From Euglena gracilis (Eukaryota > Euglenida > Euglenophyceae > Euglenales), in NCBI GenBank assembly GCA_039621445.1, contig CP154956.1, positions 64,124,257 to 64,188,256 on the forward strand: DNA of 64,000 nucleotides, given 5' to 3'. The position numbers and the translations under genes are program-made. The notes beneath the pieces were generated by a model that was not told the origin of the DNA, did not search any database, and saw only the letters and a program-made list of their open reading frames with translations. Position 1 is the stretch's first letter; every line of letters starts with the position of its first letter. Below are positions 1 through 18,432 of the stretch, piece by piece.

Positions 1-3000
1 CTGCGTTATAGGTAGATCACCAAAACCAGAAGTCTGCATCGCACCTGTCTTCCTCCCAGCTTTTACGAGACGACGACTCCGGTGGCAGTCCTTGGGCAAA
101 AAGAAATATCATCCCAGCATATTCAAAGAAAAACCTTCCTTGGCAGTGTAGATAAAACCTTTCTTTAATGCAAAAAAGATTCAAAAAAACCACTGACAAA
201 GCATCAGGTTAAAAAGGGGGGTTTAAACCCCCCCAAATTGTATTGCACCCCCAGCTCTATTGGACGGCCGCCTCCGGCGGGGGGGGTGCAGAACTATTTG
301 GACCCACAGCACTATTGGACTGGGTGCCTCTTAGTCCCGGCCTATCACCACAGGCACCCTTTTTGTCTGCTCAATGTCCTTCTTTGAGGCTAGTGAGGTC
401 GTGTGGTTCATCTTCGGACGACTTCTGTGAGTTGCTCGGGTGGGAATTTGCCCCCCTTTCCCCTCTCTGCGGAGTAAAAAAGGTGCCTGCAGTAAGCTGC
501 ACCAGCTTCCTAAAAAAAAAAAAAAAAAACAAAAAAAAAAAAAAAGAGAAAAAAAAAATATGAAAAATAATTAATCCACAAAAGAAAAAAACAAAAATTG
601 GCGGCCCCCCAAACCTACCAAAAACAACCAACGCCCAAAAGTGCGCCAAAAATCCAACACACCAAGACCCCACCCACCAACCCCCCCGAAATGCTTCCAA
701 AACCACTTCCCTCCCGCATTTCACATTGCTGTGATTTGGGGGGGTGCAGCACTATTGGACGCTCGCTTCATCCGGCTGGGGGTGCAGCACTATTTGGACC
801 CGCAGCTCTATTGGCCCCGCAGCACTATTAGGGGGGGGGGTTTAGGCAATTAATGCATTAAACTCCCCCCCATTTGGAACGACCCAACCCCCCCAGGAAA
901 TTAGAACAAATCCGTTTATACCGACACCCTCTCTTGCATCCAGTGCGCACAAAGGCAAAGCACAAAAAGTACAAGGAGGTCGCGGTAAACACAAAAGAGC
1001 ACTCAGGTTCCTCTCAGTGTCAATTTTTTGGCCAAAAAAAATCAACAGATGGACTGTTGTTTCTTGGGGGTGGATGAGAAATCGGGGGAGAGCCTGAATG
1101 CACGTCGCCTTGTCCCCCACTCCCACTTCAGCACCACGACCATTCATGCCAATCCCCCATTTTTACCCCTGGGATTTCAAGAAATGTGAAAGTGTCATAC
1201 CGACCTGTCGGTATAAATCGGGGGGGTAGGCAAAACAAAAACTGGTCTGAACTGACATATTTTGACGTATACCAGAATTCCAAATTCCAAATTCCATTTT
1301 TGACGAAAGCCAGAATTCCAGCTGGGGGCACCCTGTGCGGAAGCCTGCGAGTCCCCTTAACGTGGAGAAAAGCAAAAACGCCAAAAAAAGGGGGCTCCCG
1401 CCTCCCTTCTCTCTTCTGGATTGGTGTTGCGGGAAACTCCCTCCGACTTGAGAGTGTGTGCATATTGGGCAATGCTGGGCAAATATAATGTCAGTTGGTG
1501 TGGTGCTCTTACCCTGTGTCCATCCAAGGCGGGTGTTCATTGACCAGGACCATTTGAGACAAGAATGCAAACCTCTGTGCGTCACGTGTGGGAAAATGGC
1601 TGCAAGAGTGTTTCTGTTGCAAACCCTGGATGGCCTTCCTACCAGGACAATCCAAATGGCTTATTCCAACATCGAGTTGGCGAGAAACTATGTTGATTCT
1701 TTGGTGGCACAATGCAGATGAACACACAAGCCAAACAAAGTTTCACAAGGAGATTCAGCCTTCTCGATGCTGCTCTTTCCTTTCTTTCTGTTCGCACACT
1801 TCACCAATAGCACACTTCACCGGGGGGGGGGCTTCAATTCTACAAATTCTTGGACTTGTCTAACAGTGCCAAAAAAAAGTATTCCATATTCCCTCAAATT
1901 TTTTTTGTGGGTCACAGCAAAAATCAATATGACAGTCATTATGAAAATCAGGCGAAACAACCCCACTACAGCAAGTGTGTGGGGACCCTCCTGCATGGCG
2001 TATTGCTGTTCAGCGCGGGGCATCAACGTGGCCTCCAACTGGCTGCACAGCTGCATCAGGGTTTTCTCCAGAATACCAGAAACCCCCACAGTATGCAGGG
2101 TGAGGGCTGCAGCAACAGTGCGGCGATCTAGAGCAAGGATTGGGTTGGACTCCTCATCCAAAGCAAGGATCACTAGAAAGGCCCCCTTGAGTCAACAGCA
2201 ATACACGCAGGTTGGGGTCTTTAATGCGCATCTAACGCGCATCAAAATTTGCGCCTGACACTTCCTGGAACTTCCACCAACCCTATTCCGGAGTTACACC
2301 ACAATGTTAACCCTGTTGGCAATCAACTGTCAGCTTTGTGGAAGAGAGAGTGCAAAGTTCTGGTACATAGAACCGCTCACCATCCCCCCTGTTGACTCTG
2401 GCACAGCATCACGCATCTCTTCGACCCAAGGAAAGATGCTGCTGTTGATGTAAACGGATCGAGTGACTTGCATGCATGATTATTTTTAAGGCACCTCAAA
2501 ACCCTAAAAAAGCCTTAAAATTTGCCGTAGAAATATTGGCCAAAATGCCTTAAAGTTCCTTTAAATGCATTTAAAAAAAACTCAGACTGGTAGAATCTGA
2601 TCCAACCAAACAAAAATGCAATCGCAAAATCTCAGCAAAAACAGGCCAACTCCAGGTGAAAAAAATCATTTCTGGCATCACTGGATCATTATCCAACCAA
2701 AACTCAAAAAAATGTGTAATTTGCCATTTTTGGGTTTGGACCAAGTGCAATCAAAAACAGTGGTTCGATGCTTTGGAAATGCAAGATTCAGCTTCCGTCT
2801 GTTTCTAATCCGACCTCCTGGAGGCTTGCACAACCGTGCATACTGGAAAATATATAGGGAAATTCTTAAGGCGTTTAAGTCATTTTTTTAAAGGCCTTTC
2901 AAAGCTGTTTAAAGCATTCCAAGGCTATTTAAAGCGTCAAAAAAGTTGGCCCCTATTTTCCAGGAATGCAGGAATGGTTGTGTGAAGTAAGACAGAAGAT

Positions 3001-4899
3001 CTTCTGCGGAGGGAAAAGGGGCCAACTTTTTTGATGCAAAAAATTGTCACTAAACATTCTTTTCTAAGCCCCAAATAACCTGGCGCTCTGGAACCATGTT
3101 TGACCCTTCCCCCCCAATGAGTTTCTTAGGGCACTACTTCCAGTGCCATTAAAGACGTTTGCATTTTTCAGGGGTGGTGCCAGGTCACTGCATTTTGCCA
3201 GTCACCATCATTTTGCCTTGCCCACTGCCCGGCGCAAGGGCCTCCCCAGGTCGTTTGGGGGGGCTATAAATATATGTGGCAACCTTGAGCACTGGCCCCC
3301 CCCGGGGGAGGGTTTAGTAGTTTAACGTAGGGGTGGTGGTGCTACTTGGCCAACTTGGATTTCTTGCTTTATTACCAGGTTCCGTTCATCTTCCATTTGG
3401 TATTGGGGTTGAAATAGAGTGAGGCTTTCAACCCAGGAAAAGGTTGGCCCAGGGAGGTGGGAGAGGTGGAGTTCTACCCCCCCTTTTCCCTGCTGGCAAG
3501 CTTCGCTCTTATTCTAAAGAGACAAGAGCTCAGCGACCCCACCAGGGCTTCAATTGTCCAGGATGAACTAAATAAATTAGACCCCAAGGTTCGGATTCAG
3601 GGTTAGGGTTTGCATAGAATCAGGTCACATTTGTGCCAAAATCATGACCTATTTCTTGCCTGGTTTTCGGTAGGTGATGAAAACCGCAGATTATCACCCT
3701 GACCCTGACCTGTTCCCTGCAATTTTTCCCCTCCCGGTTTTCCGAATCACCTCCATTTGACCCCCAACTCTTCGCCAGAGGTTTCTTTCAGGACGCGGGG
3801 GGAGAAGGGGGGGGGTGGGGGGGAGGCAGGGATGTAAACCCCCAGAGGGGGGATGGTTTTTTTTAACACAGAGATATTTCGCGAAAATTGATTATTTGAC
3901 CCCAAAATGGCCCTAAAATGCCCAAATCTTCCCGTGGCCCCTTTTTGGACCTCTGATGCCCGTATCTCGGGCTGGCTGGTCTGGGGCTGGACCTCCCCCC
4001 TCCCTGAGGGGCACCAGACACAAAACACCGAAAAAAAATGCAAACACACTTCGCCAAAATCCCCCAGCACCTCCAGGGATCTTAAAAAGCAGCATTGCTG
4101 GGTCATGGTGGAAATCCCTGCCAAAAACTTTCCTTTTCCCCAGGTTTTAAATGCACAGTGCCCGCAAGGTGCGCAGTGCCCAAATAAGTGTTCGAAAATG
4201 AAGACCAAAAAAAGTGTGCACCCCAAAAAACCATTTTCCATCGAACGTCTTTCAGATGGTGCCCAAATAATTGCACGGGTCCAGAATGAAGTTATGTGCG
4301 CACCTGCCACCCCAAACAGGAAGGGTTACAGATGAAAAAGTTTTGCAACTGGCCTCAGGTTGCCCAAAGCCCTGTGGCAGAGCTGGCTGGGGTGCTGCTG
4401 TGCGGGGCAGGGCCACGCCAGTGTGCACACACCATCACCACAGCAGGCCAACATGGGGTTTGGGGCTTGGGGTTGACCACAAAAATTGAGGGGGTATAAA
4501 ATATTTTTGGCACACCGTATTGAAAAAAGCGATTTTTTTGACACAAAAGACCACCCAGAAACACCCCCAATGTGGCCGATTTTGGCCACAAAAACAAACC
4601 ACAACACAGGCCAGGCATGTAGGCGGTCAAAACAGTGCACAGGAGACGATTGAGGGTCTCCAGGGGTACTCTTGTCTGGCAGACACTTTTAAAATGTACA
4701 ATTCTTGGGGTTTGAAAAACGGATTTTTGACCAAAAATCTCTCCTCGGCGAAATGCCAGCGTCGAAACTGGGGGGGGGGGGCTAATCCTACTCAGTTTGG
4801 ACCCTTGTTGGCGGAATGACTCGGGCCTGGCGAGGACCAAATGTTTTTTTTAGGTTTCATGGCGTGACGTGGGTGGGTGTGTCCGGGCTGAGCCCCCCC

Positions 4900-5432
4900 C
4901 AGGGATGGATGGGAAGCCTTGAGGGGGGGGGGGGGGGGGCGGACCCCCCCCTCCCGACACGGAGGGGGGGGGGTGGGTCGGACCCCCCCCTCCTACCTCG
5001 AAACTGAGGGGGGGCCGAAATTTTTTCGATTTCATGGACGGGCAAAGGGCCGGAAATCGGGTCGGAATCGGTCAAAAAACCTTGATTTTTCTTTGAAAAT
5101 CGATCCAAAAATGCTCATTTTTGATTTTTTTTTGAACATGTTTTTGGGGGAAAACACCAACACATCAAAAAATGGGCAATATGGCCAAAAATCAGCAAAA
5201 GGGGTGTTTTTTGCTCATTTTCCGGCGTGCAGCGCCGGAAGAAAATTTTCTGCTATTTTTGGCACCTGTTAAGGAGGGGGGGGTGGGGGGGTCTGGACCC
5301 CCCCTCCCAACATCTAGGGGGGGGGGGTGGGCCGGCCCCCCCCCCACCACCTTACCCCCCTAGGGGGGGGGGGTGGTCGGGACCCCCCCCTACCACCTAC
5401 CTCAATACCGAAGGGCTTCCCATCCATCCCTG
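4900..5432. mobile_element. hAT-like non-autonomous element (CAGGGATGG family), copy 1
   Basis: The element begins CAGGGATGGATGGGAAGCC and ends with the inverted form, GGCTTCCCATCCATCCCTG. It is flanked on both sides by the same 8 bp, GCCCCCCC (4892-4899 and 5433-5440), although the low complexity of that repeat weakens it. CAGG-type termini and an 8-bp target duplication are typical of hAT elements. The interior has C/G runs around a conserved AT-rich core with a small hairpin (CCGGCG..CGCCGG near 5221-5239). It has no coding capacity. A diverged relative lies at about 25390-25838. Confidence 0.7.
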
Positions 5433-6260
5433 GCCCCCCCCCCTCCGGTCTGGTCCCACCCCCGGGGGCCCCCGGGGGGGGGGGTCGAGGAACCCTCTTT
5501 TGGGGGGGGTCCCAATTTGGGTCTAAAATGTTTGGCACTTTGCTCCGAAAATAGAGGAAAACCATGCCTCTGGCGGGGGTACCCACTCGGCCCAACCCAA
5601 ACCTTCAAAAGAAATAACCGTTGCTAACCCTCCAATCCTGAAATAAACAATACTGATGTGCTTGCATCAAGAAGGCCCTCTGCAATGACCACTTGCTAAG
5701 CAAATCAGCGATAGGTATGTGCAGAGTCCCGTCCCGGCATGCAAATAGACCAGAATGTGTGTAATGCAAGCTGGAGGGAGGCTTTCACACAGGGCTGACG
5801 GAAAAAACCAAATTCTACGAAAAAACTCCACAGGACGACACATCAATGTAATCAAAGGTGAGAAATAGGATGAGAAGATGTGGGGGAAGGTTCAACATTT
5901 CAGGAAAAAATTGTGAAAAATTTCTTTCAGGTGTAATAAATATTGTTTGGGTCTTCTGCTGGTCCTTTTGTGAATTTTGAAATCTACAAACCCATCTGTT
6001 TGTGTGAGAAACTTGATTGCCTCCCCTCCCCAGTCAACTGACTGACCAGGTTCCCCCGACCAGGAGTGGGATTGTCCATGCCCCTCACTTGCGACCGCCA
6101 ACCACAGGGTGGTCCGCATGCAGGGGTGGTCAGTGGGGAGAGGGTCCACTGGGAGTGGCTTCCCCAAAGGGCGAAAGACAAGTACACGGGACAAAAACCA
6201 CAAGGAAAAAAGATGCGGAAAAACATCGGGCTGGTTTCCCATAATATTTATCTGGCTGTG

Positions 6261-6490
6261 AGTAAACCCCCCCCAAATAACACCCCCCCCGGTGTGTTAT
6301 TTGGGCACCCGAACTGGGGCCCCAGGGGGGGGGGTGTTATTTGGGGGGGGGTTATTTTTACATGGAAAACCAAAGGAAAACAGTGGGGGGGGGTGTTATT
6401 TGGGCGCTCGAAATCGGCCCCCGAGGGGGGGTGTGTTATTTGGGGGGGGGGGTGTTATTTGGGGGGGTGTTATTTGGGGGGGGGGTTTAA
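6261..6490. mobile_element. MITE-like element with TAAACCCC / AAATAACACC inverted ends
   Basis: The left end reads TAAACCCCCCCCAAATAACA and the right end is its inverse (GTGTTATTTGGGG...GGTTTAA). Several internal copies of GTGTTATTTGGGG point both ways. Related C-run/AAATAA/G-run elements occur at 19.8-20.1, 21.3-21.6, 24.55-24.78 and 26.06-26.15 kb, so this is a dispersed family of short inverted-repeat elements without coding capacity. Confidence 0.6.
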
Positions 6491-7229
6491 GCAAATTGCG
6501 AAACAAGAAACAAGAAACTTCCCTCCTGTTCCTTGCACAAGGCGGCGCTGGAAAAGTCAAAACCTGCCAGGTTTCATTGAATGAGTTTGGGTTTCTATAA
6601 TTTTGGGGTGATCTAAGCAAATAGTTGGGGGAGTTGAACCATTCATTGCTCCACCCCAGTGAAAACCTGCAGGTTGAATTTACAGCAGGAGTGGCTGCAA
6701 GGAGCAGGGATATCGAAGATGGTCGAGACATCGTGGGTCGAACATAACCTGCAGAAAGCATTTGATGAACAATTGAGATGGTGGGAGCAGCGTTCCTCTT
6801 TCTCAATCTTGCATTTCCCTATCCCTTTTCACACTGCAACAATTTTGCAATACCTCCACCATGACGTTTCTGTGTTTTCTTTTTATATTTTGGCAGCACA
6901 TGCTTTTTTTGCTGTCCCTTGTGGTATCAATATACACCTTTTGCTTGGTGGTTGAGGATTGTAAAATTTGCTTGTACGTTCATTCCTTCAAGATCCTACT
7001 GTGCTGTTGCTGCTCAGTCACTGGGAGAAAACAATGGGGTGACCAATGGAGAGGGAAAGGGAGCACACAGCCTCTAAATCTGAAACCCCAAAACCCCACA
7101 ACCCCATCGGGCGTACCAATTTTTAAACAAGTGTCTCGAAAGTGTCAATTTTGAAACGAAAATATGCCAATGTTTGGCTTTGCCTGCTGGAGGATGGGTC
7201 CAGGCTTGTGCTTAGTTGGGTGCCTGTCC

Positions 7230-8920
7230 ATTTTGGCCGGCGCATGTGTTGCAAAAACTGGCTCCAACAAGTGTGGGGAGGGGGTGCAGGTAAATGTACA
7301 TCTTCCGTTTTTTTGCAACAATGGGCAGTGATAATGGGGGGGCAGCCCCCCCTCCCCCCCCCCCCGGAGGCTGTGGACCTTGATAATGTCTGTCTGGGCT
7401 CCAATTTTTCACAAAAAAACATAATTTTCACAAAAAAATCAAAAATTTTAGTGTTAGTAGTTTTTGGAGTGGTGAAAAAAGTGCTAAGTCAAAAAAATTG
7501 CACCAAATTTTGGCACAATCAAATTTTATTGACATTTTTCTCTTGGAAATTTTTTGGATTTTAAATGGCATTTTTTGCTTCAAAAACCTACGAGAATAAA
7601 AACGTTGAGAAAATTGTGAAAAGTTTGGAAGGTGCAAAACAATGCGGGTTTGGGGTTTTTGAGGGGACCTCCTTCCTGTATGCCCATATGGGTCCCAAAT
7701 TGGGTCCAAAATACACCCAGCGCCGAGCCCACACTGGTCAAGTGTGGGGGGGTTGTGGGGGGGGGTATGGGGAGGGTGTGGGGGGGGGGTAATTGTCTGG
7801 TGTAGGAGCTAGTTTTTGCAATATACCCCAAAAGTGAACTATAATTGGATGGGATATTCCAGGGGCTTCATTTTTGTTCTCCGGACATTTCCTTTGTTTG
7901 TCATATTTTGAAGGGAAAAATTGAGCAAAAACGGCCCCCAAAAACACCCCAAAATGGTCGTTTTGGGCCGCAAAAGCGCGCTGGAACACGGGCCAGGCCT
8001 CGGCTGGCGACACGTTACGTTACGGTCAGTTACGGCCATTTTTCGGCCAATTTTGGCCGCCATTCTGGGATGTTTTCAGGTCAAAAAATCGATGTTTCCA
8101 AAATATCTCAGAAATAAACATATATTGCAAAAACTGGCTCCTGCACTAGACAAGTGTGGGGGGGTACGGGGGGGTATGGGGGGTGTGGGGGGGAGTGCGG
8201 GGGGGGTGTGGGGGGTGTAGGCAAATGTCTAGTCTGGGCTTCCGTTTTTTGCAACAATGGGAAACGATAATGGGGGGGAGTGGGGGGCGGGCGCAGCCCC
8301 CCCCCTCTTCCTCTAGACATTCACCCCCCCACCCCCCCCCCACACCCCCCCACACACACCCCACGCCACCCCATACCCCCGCACCCCCCCCGCACTTGAC
8401 CAGTGTGGGCTGGTCAAGCGCTGGGTGTATTTTGGGCCCAATTTGGGACCCATGTGCGCATATAGGAGGTCCCCCAAAACCCCCCAAAACAGCATTTTTT
8501 CACACCTTCCAAATTTTCACAATTTTCTTGAAGCGTTGATTTTTGAAACCAAAAATGCCATTGAAAATCCAAAAAATTTACAAAAAAATGTCAAAATTTT
8601 TGACTGTGTGCCAAAATTTGGTGCAATTTTTTTGACTTTGCACTTTTTCCACCACTCCTGAAAACAATTAACACTTCAACCTGAAATCTTTGAAGGTTTT
8701 TTTCGGGAAAAATGATGTTTTTTTAGTGAAAAATTGGAGCCCAGACAGACATTATCAAGGCCCACCCACAATCACCGATGGGGGGTCCGGTGGTCCGGCG
8801 CCCCCTTCCCCCCCTCCCCCCATTATCACCACCCATTGTTGCAAAAAATTGGAGTCAAGACAGACATTATCAAGGCCCACGGCCACCGATGGAGCAGCAG
8901 CCAGTTTTTGCAATACCTCG
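7230..8920. repeat. Cluster of dispersed repeat family A
   Basis: Several copies of a modular repeat are interleaved here. The recurring modules are TTGCAAAAACTGGCTCC, AAGTGTGGGGG or its inverse CCCCCACACTTGACC, a block containing TGTATTTTGGNCC and GGGACC, and TTGGAGCCCAGACAGACATT. The same modules recur at about 10160-10440, 11503-11880, 13530-13850 and 26243-26335, in both orientations. No open frame is conserved between copies. It is probably a non-autonomous mobile repeat whose copies have inserted into one another. Confidence 0.65.
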
Positions 8921-9522
8921 AAAGGGGAACTAAAATGCCAAGGGAGGGGATGGGCAAAGCAAACGTAAAACGGAAATTTCAAGTCCAATGTGGGGTCGAC
9001 GCTCTGCTCTGAAGCAGAGCGTTGCTTGAGGACCCCCACACCTCCCCCCACCCCCTCCCACACGCCCCCCCACACCCCCACACATCAGATGCATTTTGGC
9101 TCTGTCTGAATAAAGGCCTGGCGCTGCATTCCTCTTCTGCCCTTTCTTCAGAGCAGGGCCTTGCTTCAGAAAGGTTGACTCCGCACCCTGGGGGGGAGCG
9201 TTCAGCCAGCCAGCAGCCTTTTTCCAGCCCTGGACCCCCCTCCACTCCATCAATGAGGAAGAACCATTTATTTCCAGCTGGACGGAGGCAAAATTTTCGC
9301 TTTCGGTGGCACAGGAATGGGCAAAGACGGGTCAAAAATAGGGGGAAATCGGTCAGACAAAACGGGTGTACTGGGGTACTGTGGGGTGCTGTAGGGGCTC
9401 CACTTTATGCTATCACTCTCAGGGTCACCTGTGGGGTCAAAAAAAAAGCGAAAAAGTCTTTGCACAAAAAAAGTCCGATACTGGCTGTTTGTCTGTTATT
9501 TGGGGGGGGGGCCAGGGGCATT

Positions 9523-10069
9523 GTTCTTGCGGCGCGTTGAAAACCTTCAAAAAAACCTTAAAATGCACTAAAACCCAAAAAATCATTCCCGCAAAAACTT
9601 CAAAATTCATATCGCAAAATCCTGGCAAAAGCTGGCCGGTTCCAAGGAAAAAAAAAGTTCTGCCATCACTGGAACATTGTCTGTGCACCCAAATTCGAAA
9701 AAATGGGGGTTTCGTTGATTTTGTTATTTCCTTTAAGGCGAAAATGTTCGAAAGAGTTTGAAGGGGTTTTTCGGGCGTTTTTTGAGGGTTTTAAAGGTTT
9801 TTTTCTTCAAGCGGTTTAAGATTTTTTGTCCATTTTCCAAGGGCGGTCAAATAGACATCCGGGCATCGAACCAACGTCGCACCAGGTTGAAAACCAGAAA
9901 GTTCAAAACCCCTTTTTTGAGTTTTCCTGGGGTTGACTTGCTTATGCTAAGGTTTTGAAATTTTTGAAAATTTCTCCAGCACGAATTTTTTCAGGTTTCT
10001 ACCATCTTCGCCAAAAAATTTTCAAAGCTTTTCAAGGTTTTGAAAGGCGCCTTTGAAAAATAATGCCTG
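9523..10069. mobile_element. hAT-like element with CAGG..GGCGC ends
   Basis: The left end CAGGGGCATTGTTCTTGCGG matches, inverted, the right end, whose complement is CAGGCATTATTTTTCAAAGG. Both continue into GGCGC. The ends closely resemble those of the 405-bp element inside the thioesterase coding sequence (16431-16835). The interior is AT-rich, with many AAGG(T/C)TTT and CCTTAAAA segments. I find no clean target duplication, so the copy may be old or its borders slightly wrong. Confidence 0.5.
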
Positions 10070-10159
10070 AGTGCCCTTCCCTGTTCAAGTGTTCAAGGAC
10101 ATTTCATTTTTGACGAGAACAATGGCCAGTCCACCCCCCAGAGGACCCCCCGGAACCAT

Positions 10160-10440
10160 ATATTGCAAAAACTGGCTCCTACACCAGACAAGTGTGGGGG
10201 GGGGTGTGGGGGGTGTGGGGGAAGGTTCATAAATGTCCGGTCTGGGCTTCTGTTATTTGCAACAATGGGTAGTGATAATGGGGGGGCGGGGGGGGGGGGG
10301 GGTGGGGGGGGGGGGTGCGGGGGCGGGGGGGGCGCAGGCCCCACCCCCCCGCCGCGGTGGCCGTAGGCCACCGGACCCCCCATGGGTGACTGTGTGCCTG
10401 GATAATGTTTTTCTGGACTCCAATGTTTCACGAAAAAAAC
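10160..10440. repeat. Dispersed repeat family A copy
   Basis: It contains TTGCAAAAACTGGCTCC, AAGTGTGGGGG, a long G/C-run core and a TGGACTCCAATGTTTCACGA end, in the same order as in the 7.2-8.9 kb cluster. Confidence 0.6.
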
Positions 10441-10679
10441 ATCAAAACTTTTCAGGTTTAACTTCGTTGTTTTTGGGAGTGGTGAAAAAAGTGCCAAGTC
10501 AAAAACTGGCAGAATCAAATTTTATTGACATTTTTTCTGTAGGAAATTTTTTGGATTTTCATTGGCATTTCTTGCTTCAAAACCTACGACAATGAAAGCA
10601 TTCATAAAATTGTTAAAATTTGGAAAGTGTCAAAAAAATGCGGTTTTTGGGGGGTGTTGGGGGACCCTTTATGCAGGGG

Positions 10680-11155
10680 GGGGGGAAAAGAAAAAAAAAA
10701 AAAAAAAAAAAGGAAAAAAAAAGAAGATGACACTGGGCCCTCGGAAAAAAATGCGCAAAAAATGCGCAAAAAAAAAAAAAACAAAAACAAAAATGCGCAA
10801 ACCAAAAAAAAAATACGCCATTTTGGAAAAAAAAAAAAAAAATGCGCAAAAATGTGCAAAATCCGAGGAAAAATGCGCAAAAATCACGAAAATGCAAAAA
10901 TTACCCAAAAACATGCAAAAATGGCACCAAATTTGAAGAAATTATGTAGAATAATGAGGAAAATGTACGTTTCAAAAAAAGTCAAAAATTTCAAATTCCT
11001 GCAAAAAATTGCAAAAATGGTCAAAAAAATGCGAAAATTTTGGAAAATCACAAAAAAATGTGCCAAAAAGCAAAGAAAAAAATGTGCTGAAAAAAACGAA
11101 AAAATGCGCAAAAAATGCGAAAAAATGCGAAAAAATGTGAAACGCATTTCCCCCC
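10680..11155. repeat. A-rich degenerate tandem repeat with ATGCGCAAAA units
   Basis: An approximately 475-bp, very A-rich tract in which ATGCGCAAAA and close variants (ATGTGCAAAA, ATGCGAAAAA) recur many times at irregular spacing. Lysine/asparagine-rich open frames across it are composition artefacts. Confidence 0.7.
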
Positions 11156-11228
11156 CCCCCCTGCTTTATGCCAATATGTGTCCCAAAATGGGACCAAAAT
11201 AGCCCTTAAGCCAAAAACCCGGTTTCAA

Positions 11229-11400
11229 AAACTGTGTCCCAGACGCCGGTTAGGGCGTGAAACCAGTGCCTGGGATGCCAACCGCCCGAACGCGCACTTT
11301 AGGGACGTAGTTTCGGACCACAAAGGGTGCACACTTATTTATATCGAGAACTGTGTCCCAGACGCCGGTTCGGGCATGAAACCGGTGCCTGGGACGCCGG
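11229..11400. repeat. Two direct copies of a ~50-bp imperfect palindrome
   Basis: CTGTGTCCCAGACGCCGGTT and the rest of its unit occur at about 11229-11280 and 11350-11400. Each unit is an imperfect palindrome: GTCCCAG..CCGGTT pairs with AACCGG..CTGGGAC. It could form a cruciform or an RNA hairpin. Confidence 0.6.
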
Positions 11401-11502
11401 CACCCGTGCATTTAATGGGGGGGGGGGTTATCAAATTTTCTGATTTGCAGAGTTGTTAGATTTCGGAACACAATTTTTTCAAAATTTTTATGCATTTTTA
11501 AC

Positions 11503-11820
11503 ATATATTGCTAAAAACTGGAGCCCACCACTGGTTAAGTGTGGGGGGGGGGAGGAGGCTGCGGCCCCTTTCAGACGCCCCAGCTGGCGCTGAAGGCCCG
11601 GAACTCCATGGCGAGTAAGTCTGGGGGAGGTCCTGGGGGGGGGGGTCCTGGGGGGTCCTGGGGGGTCCTGGCGAAGTCAGCGTGGAGCATAAACACACAA
11701 GAAGCCTCAATGCAACAAAGTGAGTCCTGGGAGGGGTGCCTGGGGGGGACTTGGGGGGATCCTGGGTGGTTCTGGGGAGGTATTGCAAAAACTGGCTCCT
11801 ACACAAGACATTTACACCCC

Positions 11821-11858
<38 letters not shown>

Positions 11859-11880
11859 ACACTTGACCAGTGTGGGCTCG
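11503..11880. repeat. Dispersed repeat family A copies
   Basis: TTGCTAAAAACTGGAGCCC near 11508 and TTGCAAAAACTGGCTCCTAC near 11783 begin two copies. The second runs into a C homopolymer of about 30 bases, then CACACTTGACCAGTGTGGGC. Confidence 0.6.
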
Positions 11881-12111
11881 GCGCCCGGCGGCGGCTGAGG
11901 ATCACGGCCAATTTCGCCCAAAATCCCTTGGGCGACTTTGGCCCAAATGGGCCGCCGGTCGGAATTGGCAGATTGTACACTTAAGCCACGTTAACCATCA
12001 AACGAAAGCTCTTCTCAAGGTTTTCGACAGATGTCCACAGAATTCGGCCATACAGTACGCAACTCTCGTTTTCAGTATTCCCAATAGACCAAAAGCACCA
12101 CAAAGAAAAAT

Positions 12112-12183
12112 ACTCGGAGCGGGGGTCGAACCCGCGACCTTCCGCGTGTGAGGCGGACGATATAGCCACTAATCCATCCGAGC
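12112..12183 (-). tRNA. tRNA-Val (anticodon CAC)
   Basis: Read on the minus strand this folds as a 72-nt cloverleaf. The 7-bp acceptor stem pairs GCTCGGA with TCCGAGT (one G-U pair). The anticodon stem TCCGC/GCGGA carries the loop CTCACAC with anticodon CAC. The T-arm is GCGGG-TTCGACC-CCCGC with a good B box. The D region, with AGTGG, matches eukaryotic tRNA-Val. No CCA is encoded, as expected for a nuclear tRNA, and no intron is seen. It lies downstream of the thioesterase gene and antisense open frames cross it. A tRNA-derived repeat is possible but the arms look intact. Confidence 0.85.
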
Positions 12184-12745
12184 TGATGGTTTGAGAACAG
12201 TGGTGGTGTCCTATTGGATGTCGTTTGATGTTGATAATTGAGGAAACAGAGAGAGGATTTCGCAAAAATCGATAAAACATGACCGAATATGTCCTACACA
12301 GAATATTCAATGCCCAGAAAAGCGAACAAAGGGACCTGGTGGATATTGTTGAGGCTTTTTTTATTTCCATTTTTCATTTTTTCCGTTAATTTCAAAAGTT
12401 TTGCCCTTTTGCAACAACAGCCAATCTGTTTTTCCAGAGGTGCCCCGGCCACAGTTGAAGACATGGGTGATGAAGAATATATCAAATCGGGGAAAGCGGT
12501 GAGAGGGGGGTGCAGCACCCTCCTCAGGCACAACCAAAAATTCACCTTTTTGCCATCTGGTCTTGGAAGAGGAATTTTTTGGGGTTTACCCACACCCTGC
12601 TGAGGCTTGTGGGGACTCTGTGAAATCGCTCCTTCTGTTCTGTACGGCCTTTTCGGGGGTCAACACTGATGATCTCTGAAGTCGAAACGGAGGAGGCAAC
12701 TTTGAATGCAGAGTGAAGCACAGAGTTCGAGATCTGCGAAGGTTG

Positions 12746-18432
<5,687 letters not shown>

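Larger units (their letters stand above)
1..12100. other. Gene-poor, repeat-rich region
   Basis: I could not identify any protein-coding gene here. The region is a patchwork of C/G homopolymer runs, A-rich tracts and dispersed repeats, several of which are listed separately. The open frames either cross homopolymers or are under about 140 codons with no recognisable domain. One minus-strand frame at about 1817-2173 (118 codons) has a hydrophobic stretch of about 18 residues near its end and could be an exon of an unknown gene, but nothing confirms it. Inverted C-run/G-run pairs at about 220-845 resemble the TAAACCCC-type inverted-repeat family seen at 6.3, 20 and 21 kb. Confidence 0.6.

Noticed and set aside
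2600-2940. Another CAGGCATT-type element near 2.5-2.94 kb
   Set aside because: The interior resembles the 9.5-kb and 16.4-kb elements (CCTTAAAA, AAAGGC motifs), but I could not find matching CAGG/CCTG ends or a target duplication.
10562-11202. Lysine-rich frames of 124-191 codons
   Set aside because: They come from the A-rich ATGCGCAAAA tract, and the minus strand gives equally long Phe-rich frames.
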